A DNA stretch of 34,702 nt from NCBI GenBank assembly GCA_019314525.1, contig JAFCZD010000027.1:1-34702 (forward strand). Direction: 5' to 3'. Under the pieces are notes generated by a model. The model was not told where the DNA came from and made no database searches. It saw only the letters and a program-made list of their open reading frames with translations. Within the stretch, counting starts at the first letter, position 1, and each line of letters begins with the position of its first letter. The position numbers were made by a program, and so were the translations under genes. The DNA comes from Deltaproteobacteria bacterium (lineage in GTDB: Bacteria > Myxococcota_A > Polyangia > GCA-2747355). Positions 1 through 9,504 of the stretch are shown here, piece after piece.

Positions 1-286
1 TGATCATCACCAGCGCCACGAGCATCGCGACAAGGGAGACGATATGGGTCCACCCTGACCGGATCGCTGGGCGCCGACGGCTGTAGTAGCGGTCAAGCGT
101 AATGCGTGGTTCTTTCTCACCGTTACCCGCGAGTTCGTTGGGATCGATGCCCTCGTTGGGAACGTGCGTCTTCACAGCGGCAGGGGATCCTGGCGTATCC
201 TCCGCTCCTGGCGTATCCGCTCCTGGCGTATCCGCTCCTGGCAGCTCTGGCTCCCCGTCCTCTGGCGGGCGATGCTCTTCACTCAT
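1..286 (-). CDS. Partial hypothetical membrane protein, runs off left edge
   Basis: An open frame starts at the ATG at 284-286 and stays open for 95 codons to the window edge, so only the N-terminus is present. The first 60 or so residues are acidic, Pro/Gly-rich and low in complexity, with a repeated GADTP unit encoded by 15-bp tandem repeats. A basic stretch (YYSRRRP) follows, and then the start of a hydrophobic segment (HIVSLVAMLVALVMI) that looks like a membrane helix entering from the cytoplasm. The start codon lies just after recJ; when the recJ duplication is removed, the recJ stop and this ATG overlap as ATGA, which argues for translational coupling and supports this start. I do not recognise the family. 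It is probably the last or a late gene of the queA-sec-recJ cluster. Confidence 0.6.
   Translation of the reverse strand, partial: MSEEHRPPEDGEPELPGADTPGADTPGAEDTPGSPAAVKTHVPNEGIDPNELAGNGEKEPRITLDRYYSRRRPAIRSGWTHIVSLVAMLVALVMI
188..242. repeat. 15-bp tandem repeat (GCTCCTGGCGTATCC)
   Basis: Two exact 15-bp copies lie at 204-218 and 219-233, followed by a 9-base partial copy at 234-242. A 13-base match lies upstream at 188-200, separated by an extra TCC. Unit and insertion are multiples of three, so on the minus strand the array encodes repeated GADTP-type units without breaking the frame. Confidence 0.85.
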
Positions 287-295
287 CGGTCCTTC

Positions 296-2044
296 TCACT
301 CTCCTGGTGGCCCAAACCTAGGCCCGCCCCTACAATATCCGTCACGTTCAGTTGCACGCGCCGCTGGCCTCAGTTGCACGCGCCGCTGGCCCTGATACTC
401 GTCGATCTGCGGGGTAAACGCCACGTCCACACGCTCCCCCTCTGCTGGCGACTTCTGCCCCAACCCAAAGCCAATGGCCTGCTGCACGCAACCACTCTGC
501 CGCAACGCCAGCTTGAGATGATTGCGCCCGACAATCCTGGCCGAGACAACTTCAACGTCTCCTGTGGCAAAGAGCGGCGGCGGGTTGCCCTCCCCATGGG
601 GACCAAGGCGCTCGAGTTCACCACAAAAGTCAAAATCACCGGCGCGCAACTCCAGCTCCGCATCCACCTGAAGAACAGACGCTTCCCGGCCCTCCACCAG
701 CGGCTCTGCGGCCGCGTTCAACGCCAGGCCAAGAGCCCCCACAGCATCAGCGCGCACCGAGAAACCTGCCGCTGCCGCGTGACCACCGTAGCGCTCCATC
801 AAATCGCCACAGCGTTGAAGAATTTCGAAGAGATCCACGCCCTCGACGCTGCGGGCGCTGGCGCGCCCCCTCTCGCCCTCGAGGGCAACGACAGCCGCTG
901 GGCGCTCGAAGCGTTCAGCGATTCTGCCAGCCACGATACCTATCACCCCAGGGTGCCACCCTTCGCCAGACACGAGGATGAAGCTCCTCTCACGCTGCTG
1001 CTTCGCTTGGGCCATTGCCTCAGCAAGGATCTCTTCTTGAATCTCTCGGCGTTCGAGGTTCAACGCGTCACACTCGCGTGCTCGAGCGACGGCCAGGGAC
1101 TCGTCACGTGACCACAGACACTCCAACGCCACACCTGCATCTCCCAAGCGTCCTGGAGCGTTGAGCCGTGGGCCCAAGAGCCAACCAACATCCCGCGCGG
1201 TGGGGATCTTCCCTTCGAGTTCACAGATCCTCAGCAGTTCACGCAACCCTGGACGACTCGTCTGCGCCAACGCCTCGAGCCCCTTGGCGACGAGTACTCG
1301 GTTTTCCTGATCTAAGGGCGCCACATCTGCCAACGTTCCCAAGGCGACCAGATCGAGAGTTTCCCGTGGGTCTGCGGCAGAGCGCCCTCGAGCTTCGAGC
1401 CGACGGCGCAAGGCCGCCATGGCATAAAATGCCACGCCTGCCGCGCAGAGCCCTTTGTATGGAAAATGACAATCGGGGCGCTGCGGGTTGACGAGCGCAA
1501 GCCCAGGCCAAGTCTCGACTCCCACCCGGTGGTGATCCAAAGCGATGACATCGACGCCAGCGGCCACCACAGCGGCGATGGCGAGGTGGTCGCTGGTGCC
1601 ACAATCTGTCACCACCAGCAGCGAGATCCCGCGAGCCACCAACTCACGCGCCTGCCCCTCGCCAAAACCATAACCCTCATCGCGACGCGCCACCCGCATC
1701 GTGACCTGCCCACCGCAGCGTGTGAGATAGTCACCTACGAGGGCAGCAGAGGTGATGCCATCGACATCATAGTCCCCAAAGACCCCCACCAATTCCCCAT
1801 CGAGGACCCCTCGCTCCAACCGCTCGAGGGCAACTTCGAGCCCAGCCATGCCCTGTGGTGGCCTGAGATCTCCAAGCTTGGGCTGAAGAAATCGCTCTGC
1901 CTGCGAGAGGTCACCGAAGCCTCGGGTGACCAAAAAACGTGCGATGGAAAGAGGAAGTTTGAGCTCTCGATGGAGGTCGGCAACAGCAGCGGGCTTAGCC
2001 GCACGAAGCTGCCAGCACGGAAGCTGCGAGCGTGAGAGGCTCAT
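296..2044 (-). CDS. recJ: Single-stranded-DNA-specific exonuclease RecJ (3' end frameshifted)
   Basis: RecJ is a cytoplasmic 5'-3' single-strand DNA exonuclease of the DHH phosphoesterase family, used in recombination and mismatch repair. Visible motifs are DYDVDG near residues 91-96, DCG at 147-149 and DHH at 170-172, then GTLADVAPL, PRLNAPGRLGDA, the DHHA1-type GWHPGVIGIVAGR and GGHAAAAGF, and a C-terminal OB-like region. The start at 2044 lies 10 nt after the secF stop; an upstream in-frame start at 2113 would overlap secF and adds a non-conserved 23 residues. The last 24 or so residues are aberrant. A 22-bp tandem duplication at 348-391 shifts the frame after GQRRVQL. Removing one copy gives RRVQLNVTDIV, a RecJ-like ending, with a stop at 283 and 579 residues. 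As it stands the protein has 582 residues and is probably still largely functional, because the catalytic core is intact. Confidence 0.93.
   Translation of the reverse strand: MSLSRSQLPCWQLRAAKPAAVADLHRELKLPLSIARFLVTRGFGDLSQAERFLQPKLGDLRPPQGMAGLEVALERLERGVLDGELVGVFGDYDVDGITSAALVGDYLTRCGGQVTMRVARRDEGYGFGEGQARELVARGISLLVVTDCGTSDHLAIAAVVAAGVDVIALDHHRVGVETWPGLALVNPQRPDCHFPYKGLCAAGVAFYAMAALRRRLEARGRSAADPRETLDLVALGTLADVAPLDQENRVLVAKGLEALAQTSRPGLRELLRICELEGKIPTARDVGWLLGPRLNAPGRLGDAGVALECLWSRDESLAVARARECDALNLERREIQEEILAEAMAQAKQQRERSFILVSGEGWHPGVIGIVAGRIAERFERPAAVVALEGERGRASARSVEGVDLFEILQRCGDLMERYGGHAAAAGFSVRADAVGALGLALNAAAEPLVEGREASVLQVDAELELRAGDFDFCGELERLGPHGEGNPPPLFATGDVEVVSARIVGRNHLKLALRQSGCVQQAIGFGLGQKSPAEGERVDVAFTPQIDEYQGQRRVQLRPAARATERDGYCRGGPRFGPPGE
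348..391. repeat. 22-bp perfect tandem duplication in recJ 3' end
   Basis: The 22-bp unit beginning TCAGTTGCACGCG and ending CCGCTGGCC is present twice, head to tail, at 348-369 and 370-391. Since 22 is not a multiple of three, the second copy is read in another frame. Confidence 0.95.
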
Positions 2045-2054
2045 CGCAGGGGGG

Positions 2055-3257
2055 TTAGCGGGCGCTGCGGCCCTTGCGCTTGGCCGCATCAAAGCGCTCG
2101 TTGAAGAGAACAACCAAGGGGCTAGCGATGAAAACGGACGAATAAGTACCGATGATAACCCCGATGGTCAACGCAAAGGCGAACGACTTGAGCACGCCAG
2201 TACCCACCACCAAGATGGCGACGCACGTGAAGAGCGTCGTGATCGAGGTCAAGACGGTACGGCTGAGGGTCTCGTTAATCGAGGAGTTGACCACCAATGG
2301 AAACTTGCGGTCGCGGAGACGTGCAACGTTTTCGCGAATGCGGTCAAAGACAACGATGGTGTCATTGATCGAATAACCCGCAATAGTGAGCAAGGCGGCC
2401 ACCACCGGGAGTGAGAACTCCGTCCACGTGATGGCGAAGACACCAATGGTGATAGTCACGTCGTGGGCCAGCGCGACCACAGCGCCTGGTGCATAGCGGA
2501 AATCAAAGCGAAGGGCGATGTAGACGAGCATCAAGAGCAGCGCATAGAGCACCGCTTTGGCGCCATCATCACGCAGCTGCTTGCCCATCTTGGCGCCCAC
2601 GGTCTCAGCCTGGGGGATATCTTTGACGATACCCTTGCCGAGAGACGCTTCAAAGGCCTTGATCAACTCCACCGAGAGCCCACCAAGAGCGACCTCGAAG
2701 GTGCCATCTTGTAGGCGCCCAAAGAGTTGCACCTGTTGGGTTGGCACACCCGCTTTTTCAAGAACTTCGGTGATCTTCTTGGCGGTCGCGAGACCGTCTG
2801 CCTCAGTCTTGAGGCCAAACTCTTTTTTGAAGACGATATAGAACTTATCGCCGCCCGTCATGTGCTGAAACTTCCTCACATTGCCAGGAAAAGCCTCGTT
2901 CAACTGCTTTTTGGCAGCAGCTTGGTCTTGTTCGGTGAAGCCTGTGACGTCAGACAAACGCAGCATGAAGACGTTCTTCTGGCCACCACCGGACATGGCG
3001 ACCACCTCACCTGCACGAAAGCCTCCAACCTTGAGGGCCTTACGCACCATCTTCGTGTTGACCTTCTTGGAGAAGACCACCTGCACTTGGGACCCACCAC
3101 GAAAGTCAGTGCCATAGTTGAGCGCACTGCCACGGATGAAGACGTTGCCTATAAGGACGATGATGCTGACCGCCACCAGGATGATGGAGAGCGTCCAGTA
3201 CTGGCGACGACGACCAACGAAGTCGATGTTGATGTTTTCTTTTATCCACTGAGCCAT
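2055..3257 (-). CDS. secF: Protein translocase subunit SecF
   Basis: SecF pairs with SecD in the inner membrane and uses the proton motive force to assist late steps of SecA/SecYEG protein export. The 400-residue product starts with the typical INIDFVGRRRQYW stretch before the first membrane helix. A periplasmic domain with a GTDFRGGSQVQV motif follows, and then the C-terminal helix bundle with the conserved YSINDTIVVFDRIREN motif. The start is well supported by a Shine-Dalgarno AGGAG seven bases before the ATG, overlapping the secD stop. The gap to secD is 10 nt and the gap to recJ is 10 nt, so the three genes are almost certainly cotranscribed. Confidence 0.97.
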   Translation of the reverse strand: MAQWIKENINIDFVGRRRQYWTLSIILVAVSIIVLIGNVFIRGSALNYGTDFRGGSQVQVVFSKKVNTKMVRKALKVGGFRAGEVVAMSGGGQKNVFMLRLSDVTGFTEQDQAAAKKQLNEAFPGNVRKFQHMTGGDKFYIVFKKEFGLKTEADGLATAKKITEVLEKAGVPTQQVQLFGRLQDGTFEVALGGLSVELIKAFEASLGKGIVKDIPQAETVGAKMGKQLRDDGAKAVLYALLLMLVYIALRFDFRYAPGAVVALAHDVTITIGVFAITWTEFSLPVVAALLTIAGYSINDTIVVFDRIRENVARLRDRKFPLVVNSSINETLSRTVLTSITTLFTCVAILVVGTGVLKSFAFALTIGVIIGTYSSVFIASPLVVLFNERFDAAKRKGRSAR

Positions 3258-3267
3258 CGTTTTTCTC

Positions 3268-5034
3268 CTAGATGCTCAGCTTCTTCGGCTTGAACTTGTT
3301 GTTCACAAAGTCGAAAAGCAGGCGTGTAACAACGATACCGGTGAACATCGAGGTGATGATGCCCGCCATCAGCGTCACAGCAAAGCCCCGGATCGGGCCA
3401 GAACCATACTGGTAGAGCACCAAGGCAGCACCAAACGTAGTGATTTGCGCATCGAAGATGGTCCAAAAGGCACGAGCATAGCCGGCATCCACTGCCGCAC
3501 GAGGCGTCTTGCCCAAGCTCAACTCCTCACGGATACGCTCATAGATGATGACATTGGCGTCCACCGCCATACCAATGGTGAGCACCAACCCCGCGATCCC
3601 TGGCAACGTCAGCGTCGCCTGAAAACCCGCCATGATCGCAGCGATGAAGAGGAAGTTCAACGCCAGGCCAATATCGCAGATCAGGCCTGCGCCACGGTAG
3701 TAGTAGAGGATGAAGAGGACAACCAGGCTAAGACCGATCGCGAAGGCCAATGAACCCTTCTCGATGGCGTCAGCACCAAGAGTTGGCCCCACTTGACGCT
3801 CGAAGGTCTTGCGCAAGGGCGCTGGCAATGCGCCAGTACGCAACACTGCAGCCAAATCCCGCGCTTCTTCTTGGACCTTGAAGGGGTCTTTGAAGCCACC
3901 AAGGGTAATCCGCGCGCGACCACCACCAATGCGGTCCTGCAACACAGGTGCGGAGTTGATCTTGTTATCCAGGACAATCGCCATGCGACGCCCAATGTTG
4001 TCACCAGAGAGACGAGCAAAGATGTCCGCTCCCGTGCGGTCGAAGGTCAAGCTGACTTCGGGGCGCCCTGTCTGCTGGTCCCAATTCACTTCAGCGTCGG
4101 TGATATATTCGCCTGTGAGCTCAGTACGACGCTTGACGAAATAGGTAATCCAGAGCTTGCCAGGCAACTGATTGCCCTTCTTGTCCTTCTCGAGTTCCTC
4201 ACCGAAAAGCACCTGGTGTGTCTTCGGCAGCTTCAACGCAGCAATAAAGGCCTTCAACGCCTTTTTGTCCTTGGACTGGAAGTAGGTGTAGCTCATGACA
4301 CCATGCTTCTTGCCATCGTAGGAGTCAGTGCGAACCTGGATGGGGCTCTTAGGAGGCAGCGTCTTTGCTGCTTCTTCCATGAACTTCGATTCGTCATCGA
4401 CCATCTTGAATTCGAGTTGGGCTGTGCGCCCAATCTGCCGCTTGACCCGGTCGAATTCCTTCTTCTTCAGGCCAGGCAACTCGACGACGATGTCATGCCC
4501 CTTACGGAGGACCGTGGGTTCGGCGACGCCAAACCCATCCACGCGGCCGCGAATGGTCTCCACAGCCTGTCGGATGGCGTATTCTTGGACTTCACTGATG
4601 TAGTCCTTGTCCATCCTCAAACGCAGAACACCTGCTGCCTCATCCCGCTCGATCTCATCGAGGTTGGAACGAAAGTCAGCCATGAACTTCTTGTCGGTCT
4701 TCTTGATGTCGGCCTTGGGCGAAAAATGAATGACGATGTCGTCTCGCCCTTCACGGTCGATCTGGGGCTTGATCTTCTTGTCCTTGATCAAGCGCTCTTC
4801 GATGTCAGATGCCAGGCGGTCTGCCTTATCTGAGATCGCCTTCTCGACTTCCACCTCGAAGACGAGATGAATTCCACCCTGAAGATCCAGGCCGAGGTTG
4901 AGTTTGGCTTTGACGTATTTGGTGTACCAGCTCGGCAGAGCCTCTTCACCCACGATGGTCGGCACCAAATAGGCTACCGAGACCATCACTAGGAAGAGAA
5001 CACCGAATGCTTTCCACCACCACTTTCGTTCCAT
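3268..5034 (-). CDS. secD: Protein translocase subunit SecD
   Basis: SecD is the larger partner of SecF, an RND-type membrane protein whose periplasmic domains help pull exported proteins across the inner membrane. The 588-residue product has an N-terminal membrane helix (residues about 8-28), then the conserved LGLDLQGGIHLVFEV motif. A long periplasmic P1 region spans roughly residues 60-390, and at least five C-terminal helices follow with GMAVDANVIIYERIREEL. Length is within the family range. The ATG at 5034 is followed directly by a basic-then-hydrophobic signal-anchor, but I see no strong ribosome binding site. It lies 100 nt after yajC and 10 nt before secF. Confidence 0.97.
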   Translation of the reverse strand: MERKWWWKAFGVLFLVMVSVAYLVPTIVGEEALPSWYTKYVKAKLNLGLDLQGGIHLVFEVEVEKAISDKADRLASDIEERLIKDKKIKPQIDREGRDDIVIHFSPKADIKKTDKKFMADFRSNLDEIERDEAAGVLRLRMDKDYISEVQEYAIRQAVETIRGRVDGFGVAEPTVLRKGHDIVVELPGLKKKEFDRVKRQIGRTAQLEFKMVDDESKFMEEAAKTLPPKSPIQVRTDSYDGKKHGVMSYTYFQSKDKKALKAFIAALKLPKTHQVLFGEELEKDKKGNQLPGKLWITYFVKRRTELTGEYITDAEVNWDQQTGRPEVSLTFDRTGADIFARLSGDNIGRRMAIVLDNKINSAPVLQDRIGGGRARITLGGFKDPFKVQEEARDLAAVLRTGALPAPLRKTFERQVGPTLGADAIEKGSLAFAIGLSLVVLFILYYYRGAGLICDIGLALNFLFIAAIMAGFQATLTLPGIAGLVLTIGMAVDANVIIYERIREELSLGKTPRAAVDAGYARAFWTIFDAQITTFGAALVLYQYGSGPIRGFAVTLMAGIITSMFTGIVVTRLLFDFVNNKFKPKKLSI

Positions 5035-5134
5035 GGCTTTTGCCGCTTGTCTGAAAGGTTAATCGGCGACAAAGAACGTGCGGGATGACCTGCCTCGTCA
5101 CATTCTCGTCTACAGGCCCGTCTAACAGGCCCGC

Positions 5135-5488
5135 CTATTTTCCTTCGTCTGAGCTGCCTTGCTTGCCCAAAATATGCGAGCGCAACACGCGGAGACGAAT
5201 CTTCTCTGCAACCTCGAGGGTCACATAACGGTCTGTCAGGCCTGTAACCTTCCCGAGCATACCGCCATTGGTGATAATCTCATCACCACGCTTGATGTTC
5301 CCAAGCATTTCACGATGATCCTTCGCCTTCTTCTGCTGTGGTCGGATCAGCAAAAAGTAGAAGACAGCGAACATCAAGACCATCGGTAGGAGGTTAGCGA
5401 GGCCGCCACCACAACCGCCGGGGACCTGGCTTCCGCCACCCTTCCCCTGAGCCTGTGCCATTAGATTGAACCAATACATATAAGTCAA
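5135..5488 (-). CDS. yajC: Preprotein translocase subunit YajC (TTG start)
   Basis: YajC is a small single-span inner-membrane protein associated with SecDF. The sequence has a Gly-rich N-terminus, one membrane helix (LLPMVLMFAVFYFLLIRPQQKK, starting near residue 34) ending in the diagnostic IRPQQKKAK motif, and a cytoplasmic domain with GDEIITNGGMLGKVTG. The chosen start is the TTG at 5488, because GGAGG sits five bases before it. The in-frame ATGs at 5479 and 5461 have no well-spaced Shine-Dalgarno. It follows tgt after 122 nt and precedes secD by 100 nt, the classic queA-tgt-yajC-secD-secF order. A candidate promoter lies in the tgt-yajC gap. Confidence 0.93.
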   Translation of the reverse strand: MTYMYWFNLMAQAQGKGGGSQVPGGCGGGLANLLPMVLMFAVFYFLLIRPQQKKAKDHREMLGNIKRGDEIITNGGMLGKVTGLTDRYVTLEVAEKIRLRVLRSHILGKQGSSDEGK

Positions 5489-5573
5489 AGCACCCTCCGC
5501 GAGAGCATGCGCCGGTGCGCCTTTAATTTCGTTTACTTACAATCCGAAGGGCACATTCCACCCAAAGGACGGG

Positions 5574-5604
5574 ATTATCTAGCAAAATTGATCCTAGCGG
5601 TCAA
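5574..5604 (-). promoter_or_regulatory. Candidate sigma70-type promoter for yajC-secDF
   Basis: On the minus strand, TTGACC (5599-5604) is followed by a 17-base spacer and TAGATA (5576-5581), preceded by TGC as an extended -10. The overlapping GATAAT (5574-5579) is a better hexamer but gives a 19-base spacer. It lies just after the tgt stop and about 85 bp before yajC. This is a motif match only. Confidence 0.4.
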
Positions 5605-5610
5605 CTGACA

Positions 5611-6747
5611 TCACCGACTGCGACGGGCTTCGTCGGCGGCGTCCAAGCGGCTCAACCACGATCTCGTAAAGGTTTCCAGCTCCCCCGCCCGAATCGCTTG
5701 ACGAGCTTGCCGCACCAGATCGACGAAGAAATGCACGTTATGGTAGGTGGCCAGCCGACTGTAGAGGATCTCCTTTGCGACATAGAGGTGACGCAAATAG
5801 GCACGACTGTACCGTTGACAGGTCGTGCAGTGGCATTGCTCGTCGATGGGCCCCTTCTCGTCTCGATGACGAGCATTGGAGATCACGATCCGCCCTTGAC
5901 TCGTAAAGAGCTGACCGTTTCGTGCGTGCCGGGTTGGCATCACACAATCAAACATGTCAATGCCCGCGCTGATCGCTCGCAGCAGGTCTTGTGGACGGCC
6001 CACGCCCATCAAATAGCGTGGTCGGTGAGCGGGCATCTCTGAGGCGACGGCATCGAGCACCTCTGTCATTTGTTCTGGGGTGTCACCCACCGAGAGGCCC
6101 CCGAGGGCGTAGCCATCAAAAGGCATCCCCGCCAACGCCTCAATATGACGCCGCCTCAAATCAAGGTGCAAACCGCCTTGGACGATACCAAATCGCACCT
6201 GGTGATCCGGGCGCGGTTGGCGAACGCAGCGCTCGGCCCAGCGCGTGGTGCGCTCCATGGCCGCCTGAACATCAGCCTTCGAAGCGTCACTCGGGGGGCA
6301 CTGGTCAAAAGCCATGGCGATATCGGACCCCAGGGCAGCCTGAACGCCCATGGCCCGCTCTGGGCTCAACGTGTGCTTTGAGCCATTGATGTGTGAGCGA
6401 AAGGTCACGCCCTCATCATCAATACGCATGAGCTGCCGCAAACTGAAGACTTGATAACCACCCGAGTCGGTGAGGATCAGTCGTGGCCAGCCCATGAAGC
6501 GCTGCAGCCCCCCCAGTTCTTGCACCAGATCTTCTCCTGGGCGGAGGTGAAGATGGTAAGCGTTGGAGAGGATCACCTCGGCGTTGATGCTCTCGAGGTC
6601 CTCCACCGTGAGCGCCTTCACAGTGGCGTGTGTACCCACAGGCATGAAGATCGGGGTCTCGTAGCTTCCTCGGGGCAACGTCACACGCCCGGCGCGCGCC
6701 TTGCCTTCAGTAGCGTCGATTTCTAGCTGGGCGCGCTCACCACACAT
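5611..6747 (-). CDS. tgt: Queuine/preQ1 tRNA-guanine transglycosylase (Tgt)
   Basis: Tgt exchanges guanine-34 in the anticodon of tRNAs with GUN anticodons for preQ1, the first tRNA-bound step of queuosine synthesis in bacteria. The 378-residue product is the usual length. It shows LILTDSGGYQVFSL, with the conserved active-site Asp, and then FDQCPPSDASK, GIVQGG, the YLMGVGRPQDLL loop and MFDCVMPTRHARNG with the nucleophile Asp. It ends with a zinc site of CHCTTC plus a downstream His. The start at 6747 shares one base with the queA stop (TGATG), so the two genes are translationally coupled. A longer frame extending upstream to 7353 runs through queA out of frame and is not real. Confidence 0.97.
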   Translation of the reverse strand: MCGERAQLEIDATEGKARAGRVTLPRGSYETPIFMPVGTHATVKALTVEDLESINAEVILSNAYHLHLRPGEDLVQELGGLQRFMGWPRLILTDSGGYQVFSLRQLMRIDDEGVTFRSHINGSKHTLSPERAMGVQAALGSDIAMAFDQCPPSDASKADVQAAMERTTRWAERCVRQPRPDHQVRFGIVQGGLHLDLRRRHIEALAGMPFDGYALGGLSVGDTPEQMTEVLDAVASEMPAHRPRYLMGVGRPQDLLRAISAGIDMFDCVMPTRHARNGQLFTSQGRIVISNARHRDEKGPIDEQCHCTTCQRYSRAYLRHLYVAKEILYSRLATYHNVHFFVDLVRQARQAIRAGELETFTRSWLSRLDAADEARRSR

Positions 6748-7781
6748 CAAGCCTTCTCCTGCTTCGTCATCAGCATCGCGTCTCCATAGCTGTAGAAGCG
6801 ATACCCCCTCTTGACGGCATCTGCATAGGCCGCAAGGACCTGCTCCCGCCCTGCGAGGGCCGAAACCAGCATCAGCAGCGTCGAGCGAGGAAGATGAAAA
6901 TTCGTCACCAGGCCATCGACGATGCGAAAGCGATACCCTGGCCGAATGAAGAGTTCGGTCCGTCCTTCGCCAGCGAGAGCGGCGCTCGCTTCCAGGGTTC
7001 GAACGACCGTGGTGCCCACGGCGATCACGGGCCGCCCCTTGGACTTCGCTACGCTTATGGCGCGCGCGGTATCCTCTGATACCTCGTAGCGCTCCTGCTC
7101 CATTTGGTGTTCGTCTGGGTCTTCCACGCGCACAGGCACGAACGTTCCTGGTCCAACGTGCAGGGTCACGCTCACGATCTCGTGCCCTTCGGCGCGAAGG
7201 CGCCCAAGGAGGGCGTCGGTGAAGTGCAACCCCGCGGTCGGCGCCGCAACCGAACCATCCTCTCGCGCATAAACGGTCTGATAGCGTTTTGCGTCCTCCG
7301 CGTCGGCAGGGCGTTGAATATAGGGTGGCAGTGGCATGGCCCCCACCCGCCATGGCAGCGCCTCATCCGAAAGCTCCACCTCCGCGCGCCCAAGCTTCAG
7401 CGTAGTGGAGAGGCAGACGGCCCCTCCCCCGTCCACCTCGAGGACCTCTTGCTCACGCAGTTGCTTCGACGCGCGCACCATCGCCTTCCAACGCGTCAGG
7501 CCGATTCGCTCGAGCAAGAGCACCTCCACCTGTCCACCGCTGGCACGGCGGGCTGCGAGACGCGCAGGTATCACCTTGGAATCGTTGACGACGATCAGTG
7601 AGTTTGGGGGAAGGAATCGCGGGAGATCCCGAATCTGTTGGTGTTCGCTCTCACGACCAAGACAGAGCAGGCGACCTCCATCACGTTCCGCAGGTGGCCC
7701 CTGAGCGATCTGCTCTTCTGGGAGGGTGTAGTCAAAATCGCTTGTGGATAGGGCTTCCATAGAGGGCGCAACGTAGCACAT
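6747..7781 (-). CDS. queA: S-adenosylmethionine:tRNA ribosyltransferase-isomerase (QueA)
   Basis: QueA transfers and isomerises the ribosyl group of S-adenosylmethionine onto preQ1-modified tRNA to make epoxyqueuosine. Visible family motifs are DFDYTLPEEQIAQ-P-ERD-RLL near the N-terminus, IVVNDSKVIPARL, the SVAAPTAGLHFT motif, THE-type TLHVGPGTFVPV, GTTVVRTLE, the FIRPGYRF segment and TNFHLPRSTLLMLVSA at the C-terminus. Three starts are possible. The ATG at 7781 has AGGA seven bases upstream and is chosen here; the ATG at 7760 fits the usual family N-terminus best but lacks a ribosome binding site; a GTG at 7823 has GGAGG 12 bases upstream. It is divergent from the aldehyde dehydrogenase gene across about 150 bp and heads the queA-tgt-yajC-secDF-recJ cluster. 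Confidence 0.95.
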   Translation of the reverse strand: MCYVAPSMEALSTSDFDYTLPEEQIAQGPPAERDGGRLLCLGRESEHQQIRDLPRFLPPNSLIVVNDSKVIPARLAARRASGGQVEVLLLERIGLTRWKAMVRASKQLREQEVLEVDGGGAVCLSTTLKLGRAEVELSDEALPWRVGAMPLPPYIQRPADAEDAKRYQTVYAREDGSVAAPTAGLHFTDALLGRLRAEGHEIVSVTLHVGPGTFVPVRVEDPDEHQMEQERYEVSEDTARAISVAKSKGRPVIAVGTTVVRTLEASAALAGEGRTELFIRPGYRFRIVDGLVTNFHLPRSTLLMLVSALAGREQVLAAYADAVKRGYRFYSYGDAMLMTKQEKA

Positions 7782-7930
7782 CGGCCATTCCTGGCTACCC
7801 CGCCGGTTGGCCTTCGCTTTCACTTTCTAAGGCTTTCCTCCGCCAATCAGCGTGGTAAGAAGAGCGCATCCATTTCCGCCACTATGTGGCATGAGGCCGG
7901 CTTTCGAGCCCGGTAACGAGGGTGCAAGCA

Positions 7931-9439
<1,509 letters not shown>

Positions 9440-9504
9440 GTCTCACCTATCGTCGGCCCGCACACCTCCTTGCTGTGAGGCACGCCTGCTCGTACTCTTA
9501 CGCG

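Noticed and set aside
5611-7353. A 580-residue form of Tgt with a long N-terminal extension
   Set aside because: The extension is queA read out of frame. Tgt begins at 6747, where its ATG overlaps the queA stop.
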